From NCBI GenBank assembly GCA_017302015.1, contig JAFLEE010000007.1:1-64000 (forward strand): DNA of 64,000 nt, in the 5' to 3' direction. The number at the start of each line of letters is the position of its first letter. Within the stretch, counting starts at the first letter, position 1. Below are positions 59,995 through 64,000 of this stretch, one piece after another. The translations under genes and the position numbers were made by a program. The DNA comes from Spirochaetota bacterium (lineage in GTDB: Bacteria; Spirochaetota; UBA12135; COTS27; JAFLEE01). A model generated the notes under the pieces. It was not told where the DNA came from. It ran no database searches and saw only the letters and a program-made list of their open reading frames with translations.

Positions 59995-61572
59995 ATGGCC
60001 CAATGGACACCCGGCGCCCTGCGCCAAAAGATCGAAACCCTCGCCCACTACCCGCGCGTGCGGGGCGAGACGGCGCGCGCCCTCGAAGCCTACCTGCCCA
60101 CCCTCGATGATTGGGACTTAAGCCGCCTCAACCCCCGCCGGGTCGCCGAGGCGATCCAGCGCCCCTTCGAAGAGACTCTCGACGCCTTCCTCCACGGCGT
60201 GCGCATCGGCCTCCTGGATTTTCGATATAACCTCATCTGCCCCCTCTGCGGGGGCCTGGAGCATAATTTCCGGCGCATGGACGAGGTGATGCCGGAAAAC
60301 TTCCATTGCACGCCCTGCGACCGCGACGCGCCCTCCCACCTCGACGAGCAGGTGGAGGTGGCCTTCTCGGTGAACGAGGGCCTCGCCCGCCTCGACCTGG
60401 ATTGGACCCAGCAGGCCGATGGCTACCGCAAGCATTATTTCTCGCCCAATTACGCCCTGGCCACCGAGTTCCAGCGCCTCCTCTCCCAGGACTGGGCCAT
60501 CGGGGCCGCCCGTTTGGAACCCGGAGAGTCCCTCTCCTTTCCTTTCGACCTGCGCCCGGGGGAACCGGTCCACCTCATGTGCATGGAAGCCCACGCGCGC
60601 GCGGTCCTCGAACCCGAGGGCGCTCCGCGCGGCGAGACGATGATCGTCGACCTCGATCTCACCAGCGAGGGCTTTTCCCCCGCCCGGCGCGTCCTGCCCC
60701 CGGGGCCGGTGGACGTGCGGGTGCGCAACGCCACCGGACAAACCGTCGGGGTGGCCGGCCTGCGGAAAAACCCGGCGCGCTTCGAGGGGGCGCGCATGGC
60801 GGGGCGACCCGAACCCCATGCTTGGCTCACCGCCCGCGACCTCCTCAACCACCAGACCTTCCGCGACCTATTCAAGGTACAGGATCTCGACCCGAATCTT
60901 CGCCTCTCCCTCAAGAGCCTCACCCTGCTCTTCACCGACCTCAAGGGCTCCACCGAGATGTACGACCGCGCCGGGGATATCTCCGCCTACCAGGTGGTGC
61001 AGGAGCATTTCGAGATCCTCACCCGGGTGGTGCGCGAGCACCGGGGCGCCGTCATCAAGACCATGGGCGACGCCATCATGGCCGCCTTTTCCCGCCCGGA
61101 AGACGCCGCCCAGGCCGCCATCGCCATGAGCGCGGCCATCCAGGCCCGCAACCTCGAGTGGCGCAAGCAGGGTTGGAATATGGGCCTTAAGGTCGGGGTC
61201 CACGAGGGCTCCGCCCTGGCCGTGAACGCCGACGAGCGCCTGGACTATTTCGGCCAAACGGTGAATATCGCCGCCCGCGTGCAGGGCCTCTCCGCCGCGG
61301 GGGAAATCTGGATGACCGAGACCGTGTGGAACCAGGCCGGCGTGGCGGAGGCCCTTCGTCTCGCCGGGTACGCCTCGCGCCGCCAGGAAGCCCTCCTGAA
61401 GGGCGTGGGGAACGCCGTGGCGGTGCGCCAATGCTCCCGCGCCGCCCTCAGCGCGCGCCCCGCTTCCCCGACGGCGCCCCGGAAGGCCGCCGCCCCGCGA
61501 AGAGGCCGGCCCGCCGCGAAGAAGGCGAAACCGGCCCGGGGCCGCGTGAAGACGGCGCGCAAGAGAAAATAG
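59995..61572 (+). CDS. Class III adenylate/guanylate cyclase with zinc-ribbon N-terminal domain
   Basis: A 525-residue protein. The C-terminal cyclase domain (about 300-470) keeps the two metal Asp residues (LLFTDLKGSTEMYD and KTMGDAIMAAF) and the transition-state Asn/Arg (VNIAARVQ), so it is probably active. Lys in IKTMGDA and Asp near YFGQTVN suggest ATP specificity. The N-terminal half resembles DUF5939 and contains CPLCGG and HCTPCD, a CxxC/CxxC zinc ribbon. The last 60 residues are Lys/Arg/Ala/Pro-rich, possibly nucleic-acid binding. It starts with a leaderless pattern (TTGACT at 59959-59964, CAATTT at 59983-59988, 6 bases to ATG). cAMP target not encoded nearby. Confidence 0.9.
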   Translation: MAQWTPGALRQKIETLAHYPRVRGETARALEAYLPTLDDWDLSRLNPRRVAEAIQRPFEETLDAFLHGVRIGLLDFRYNLICPLCGGLEHNFRRMDEVMPENFHCTPCDRDAPSHLDEQVEVAFSVNEGLARLDLDWTQQADGYRKHYFSPNYALATEFQRLLSQDWAIGAARLEPGESLSFPFDLRPGEPVHLMCMEAHARAVLEPEGAPRGETMIVDLDLTSEGFSPARRVLPPGPVDVRVRNATGQTVGVAGLRKNPARFEGARMAGRPEPHAWLTARDLLNHQTFRDLFKVQDLDPNLRLSLKSLTLLFTDLKGSTEMYDRAGDISAYQVVQEHFEILTRVVREHRGAVIKTMGDAIMAAFSRPEDAAQAAIAMSAAIQARNLEWRKQGWNMGLKVGVHEGSALAVNADERLDYFGQTVNIAARVQGLSAAGEIWMTETVWNQAGVAEALRLAGYASRRQEALLKGVGNAVAVRQCSRAALSARPASPTAPRKAAAPRRGRPAAKKAKPARGRVKTARKRK

Positions 61573-61653
61573 CCCCGCGGGCGATCCCACTCTATTATAT
61601 CGTTATTATCGAATATTTCTGCCTGCCCCGCTCCCGAAAAAGCCCCATCGCGA

Positions 61654-61688
61654 TTGCCCTTCCCCCGCCGCCCGGGTAGATTAGGGGG
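61654..61688 (+). promoter_or_regulatory. Predicted leaderless promoter of the tocopherol-cyclase-like gene
   Basis: TTGCCC (61654-61659), 17 bases, TAGATT (61677-61682), then 6 bases (AGGGGG) to the ATG at 61689. The G-run could also act as a Shine-Dalgarno sequence, though it touches the start codon. Confidence 0.4.
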
Positions 61689-62702
61689 ATGCTCCCTCCC
61701 CTCCTCGACCGTGCCCGCGGGCTCTTCCACCCCGCCCTCTACCACGGCAGGGGCCGTCGGGGCGGCTATTTCGAGGGCTGGTACTATAAATTTGTGGGCG
61801 CCGATGGGAAGGAAGCCTGGGCGGTCATCCCCGGGGTCTTCCACGGGCCGGGGGGAAAGGGGTCCCACGCGTTCATCCAGGTGCTCCAGGGCGCTCGTGA
61901 CGCCTCCCATTTCCACCGGTTCCCCATCGAATCCTTTCACGCGGCCCGCGACCGGTTTGAATTGCGCCTCGGCGGCAATCATTTCACCGCCGAGTCGTTG
62001 GAATTGAATATCGACGGCGGGGGCCAGCGCCTGCGCGGGCATCTCCAATTTTCTCCGCCGACCCCCTGGCCCTGGCGGCCTTGGGCGCCCGGGATCATGG
62101 GACCCTTCACGTTCACCCCGCGCCTCGAGTGCTACCACGGGGTGCTGAGCCTCGACCACCCGGTGAGCGGCGTACTCGAGGCCGACGGGACCGCCCTTGA
62201 TTTCACCGGCGGCCGCGGCTACCTCGAGAAGGACTGGGGCCGCTCCTTTCCCCGCGCCTGGGTGTGGATGCAATCGAACCATTTCGGCCGTAGCGGCCTC
62301 TCTCTCACGGCCTCCATCGCCCGCATCCCGTGGATGGGAGCGGCCTTCCGCGGGTTCATCGTCGGCTTCCTGTTGGATGGGAGGCTCCACCGCTTCGCGA
62401 CTTATCTGGGTTCCCGCACCACGCGACTGACGGTGGGCGACGAACGGGTCCATTGGGACCTCGAAGGCCGCGGTCTGCGCCTTTCCCTCGAGGCCGAAAG
62501 GCGCGGCGGGGGCCTCCTCCACGCGCCGATGCGGTCCAATGACGTCGACTCAGCCGAGGCGATGACGCCCCGGGTTCTGGAAAGCCTTACCGCGCTCATC
62601 CATCTAAGGCTTTCCCGGATCCGAACGGGCGAGATCCTCTTCGAGGGCACGGGCGCCCACGGGGGGCTGGAGGTCGGCGGCGAACTCTCGAGCCTCTTGT
62701 GA
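61689..62702 (+). CDS. Tocopherol cyclase family protein
   Basis: A 337-residue soluble protein with the two hallmark motifs of this family: GGYFEGWYYKFV near residue 25 and GYLEKDWGRSFPRAWVWMQSN near residue 180. In plants and cyanobacteria the family cyclises the tocopherol head-group precursor; most bacterial homologues have no assigned reaction. No other tocopherol gene is nearby, so the substrate may differ. It is convergent with carotenoid tailoring genes (10 bases from the CrtO-like stop), which hints at lipid-soluble antioxidant metabolism. Confidence 0.82.
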   Translation: MLPPLLDRARGLFHPALYHGRGRRGGYFEGWYYKFVGADGKEAWAVIPGVFHGPGGKGSHAFIQVLQGARDASHFHRFPIESFHAARDRFELRLGGNHFTAESLELNIDGGGQRLRGHLQFSPPTPWPWRPWAPGIMGPFTFTPRLECYHGVLSLDHPVSGVLEADGTALDFTGGRGYLEKDWGRSFPRAWVWMQSNHFGRSGLSLTASIARIPWMGAAFRGFIVGFLLDGRLHRFATYLGSRTTRLTVGDERVHWDLEGRGLRLSLEAERRGGGLLHAPMRSNDVDSAEAMTPRVLESLTALIHLRLSRIRTGEILFEGTGAHGGLEVGGELSSLL

Positions 62703-62712
62703 TCGTCCGCCT

Positions 62713-63210
62713 CTAACCCGCCCGGCTCCGCTGGCGGGCCGCCGCCGCGAGGAGCCTGGGCCGATTGACCCTCTGGGCCAGCAGGCAGGGCCCATTGGCC
62801 AAGATCGCGTAGGAGACATGGATGATCATCGCCCAGGGCGGATTGAATAGGGCGAAGAGGGGCACGAGGCAGAGCGCCACCAGGTGGGTCGCCTCGGCGC
62901 GGCATGTTTCACCGGCGAACCGGGTGAAATAGGCCCCATCGCGCCGTCCCAGGTTCTGCATATTGAAGGAACCCGTGAGGGCGGCGCCGCTGGGCAATTT
63001 CCCCATCCAGGCCTTCACCGAGAAAAGGCGATCCCATAGCTTACCCCCGCGTTCGAATCGTCGCGTCGCAAAGAGGAAGGCGCTCGGCCGGAACCACTTA
63101 AGGGGCAGACGCACCGCCACAAAGGCCAAACCGAGTTGGAGGAAGAGCCACCCGAGCACGTTGAGGAGCACCAGAAGCCAGAGATCGGGATGGAAGAGAG
63201 GCAGACTCAT
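62713..63210 (-). CDS. CrtO-like glycosyl-4,4'-diaponeurosporenoate acyltransferase
   Basis: A 165-residue membrane protein of the same length as staphylococcal CrtO, which esterifies the sugar of the C30 carotenoid staphyloxanthin. Shared features include FERGGKLWDRLFSVKAWMGKLP near residue 52, an ETCRAEATH segment, and a C-terminal YAILANGPCLLAQRVNRPRL that matches the CrtO signature closely. Two or three membrane segments are predicted. ATG 63210 overlaps the stop of the glycosyltransferase gene (ATGA), so the pair is one operon, in the order expected for glycosylation followed by acylation. Confidence 0.88.
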   Translation of the reverse strand: MSLPLFHPDLWLLVLLNVLGWLFLQLGLAFVAVRLPLKWFRPSAFLFATRRFERGGKLWDRLFSVKAWMGKLPSGAALTGSFNMQNLGRRDGAYFTRFAGETCRAEATHLVALCLVPLFALFNPPWAMIIHVSYAILANGPCLLAQRVNRPRLLAAAARQRSRAG

Positions 63211-64000
63211 CGCCCCTCCCCCTTGGCGGGAAGAAGGCGCCCGCGCCAGGCGACCTGCTTGCGCACGCGCAGCATCCAGATCGAATGGGCCTGCATGAGG
63301 AGGAGGTAGGCGAACGGGAGGGGATAGCACAACACGAGCAGGGGATGGAAGCTTCCCGCCAGACGGAATTGCCGCCAGAGCGCGAGCACCCAGGCGCCGT
63401 AGCAGACGAGCGCGGGCCCCCGGTGGGCCCCGAAGGTGAGCGCCTGGCCCAGGGCCCCGAAAGCGCAGAGGGCCCCGGTGATCCAAAGCCCCACCACGAT
63501 CGACATCGCCGGATGGCTGAAGGAGGCCCCGGTCGCCAGGCTCTTGCTCCATCCCTGGTTCTGTTCCGTCCACCCACCGGGATACATCCGGTAGCGCACC
63601 CGGCTTCCGCCCTGGAGGGCGACGAGGGGGATGCCCGAAGCGACGATATTCTTCCCTAACGGAAGATTGTCGAGGATCTCTCCGCGAACGGCCCCATGGC
63701 CCCCACAGCGTTGGTAGTCTTTTTTTGAGATCCACAGGCAGGGGCCGAAGGCCCCCGACGGCGGCCAGGCTTCTCCCAGGGGAGTGAAGGCGTTGGTGCC
63801 GCTTAAGACAAGCACATTGAGGGCGGCGGAGAGTTGTTCCCGCGTGGAGGCGGGATCGTGCCGGGGTTGGACGCAGAAAGCGGCAAGTGGCCTTTCCCGC
63901 GACAAGGTGCAGAGCGAGGCCAAGGCATCGGGGGCCAGGCGCACGTCGGCATCGAGGAGCAAGAGGAGGCTCCCCCGGGCCTTGGCCACGCCCGAATGAC
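63207..64000 (-). CDS. CrtQ-like glycosyltransferase family 2, N terminus cut by the window
   Basis: At least 264 residues; the reading frame continues past the window edge without a start. The GT2 metal motif is LLLLLDADVRL, followed by a segment with GTNAFTPLGEAWPPSGAFGPC, then ISKKDYQRCGGHGAVRGEILDN; the C-terminal 100 residues have three or four membrane segments. The layout and operon partner match CrtQ, the 4,4'-diaponeurosporenoate glycosyltransferase. It probably glycosylates a C30 carotenoid acid at the membrane. Partial at 5' end only; GTG at 63989 is internal, since the upstream residues (HSG) continue the family sequence. Confidence 0.82.
   Translation of the reverse strand, partial: HSGVAKARGSLLLLLDADVRLAPDALASLCTLSRERPLAAFCVQPRHDPASTREQLSAALNVLVLSGTNAFTPLGEAWPPSGAFGPCLWISKKDYQRCGGHGAVRGEILDNLPLGKNIVASGIPLVALQGGSRVRYRMYPGGWTEQNQGWSKSLATGASFSHPAMSIVVGLWITGALCAFGALGQALTFGAHRGPALVCYGAWVLALWRQFRLAGSFHPLLVLCYPLPFAYLLLMQAHSIWMLRVRKQVAWRGRLLPAKGEGR

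Noticed and set aside
1-64000. tRNA, rRNA, prophage or integrative element
   Set aside because: No tRNA-like cloverleaf with an anticodon arm, rRNA core, integrase, transposase or phage structural gene was seen on either strand.

Overview
This is 64 kb of GC-rich bacterial DNA with about 46 genes, densely packed on both strands, many in runs with 4-base ATGA/GTGA overlaps. There is no rRNA, tRNA, CRISPR array, transposase, phage gene or plasmid function, so it reads as ordinary chromosome. The gene content (secreted right-handed beta-helix and heparinase II/III-like lyases, GH10, GH127, GH172/DUF2961, Gfo/Idh oxidoreductase, AraC regulators, phytanoyl-CoA dioxygenase-like and URO-D-like enzymes, C30-carotenoid tailoring genes) resembles saprophytic Planctomycetota, Verrucomicrobiota, Lentisphaerota or Armatimonadota. 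That placement is an inference from gene content; no marker gene is present.

Layout. 1-432: palindromic extragenic repeat. 433-9520: Gfo/Idh oxidoreductase behind a LacI-like palindrome, a three-gene ABC-2 exporter, a secreted beta-helix protein with its AraC regulator, and a divergent GH172. 9521-9835: a long nested inverted repeat. 9836-15895: hybrid histidine kinase, then STAS protein plus a PAS-GAF-PAS-SpoIIE-HATPase phosphatase (partner switching). 16054-20293: AraC regulator divergent from a GH127 beta-L-arabinofuranosidase, then a photolyase. 20568-32793: a sulfur-assimilation island (O-acetylhomoserine sulfhydrylase, sulfate importer CysTWA and Sbp, APS reductase CysH, CysDN, a siroheme synthase with reversed domain order, sulfite reductase) interrupted by a CsgG-like lipoprotein. 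33133-43313: secreted or membrane proteins of poorly known role (TPR, transglutaminase-fold, CsgG/beta-propeller fusion, DUF2079), a pirin and a YhhN lysoplasmalogenase. 43635-50801: GH10 xylanase, arabinose/fucose isomerase family enzyme, dioxygenase/URO-D-like operon with a divergent AraC regulator, ferritin-like protein. 50802-59928: 60-bp tandem hairpin repeats, two large heparinase-type lyases, NudC and a possible secreted HExxH metalloprotease. 59995-64000: adenylate cyclase, tocopherol-cyclase-like protein, and CrtO/CrtQ-like carotenoid acyl- and glycosyltransferases, the last cut by the window edge.

Working together: the arabinose- and xylan-active enzymes, the lyases and the isomerase suggest scavenging of plant or algal polysaccharides, each locus under a local AraC or LacI-type switch. 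The sulfur genes appear to form one regulon: an 18-bp palindrome (ATAG-N10-CTAT type) overlaps the -10 box of three sulfur promoters. A second recurrent signal is a -10-like hexamer exactly 6-7 bases before the ATG of several genes lacking a Shine-Dalgarno sequence, which predicts leaderless mRNAs.
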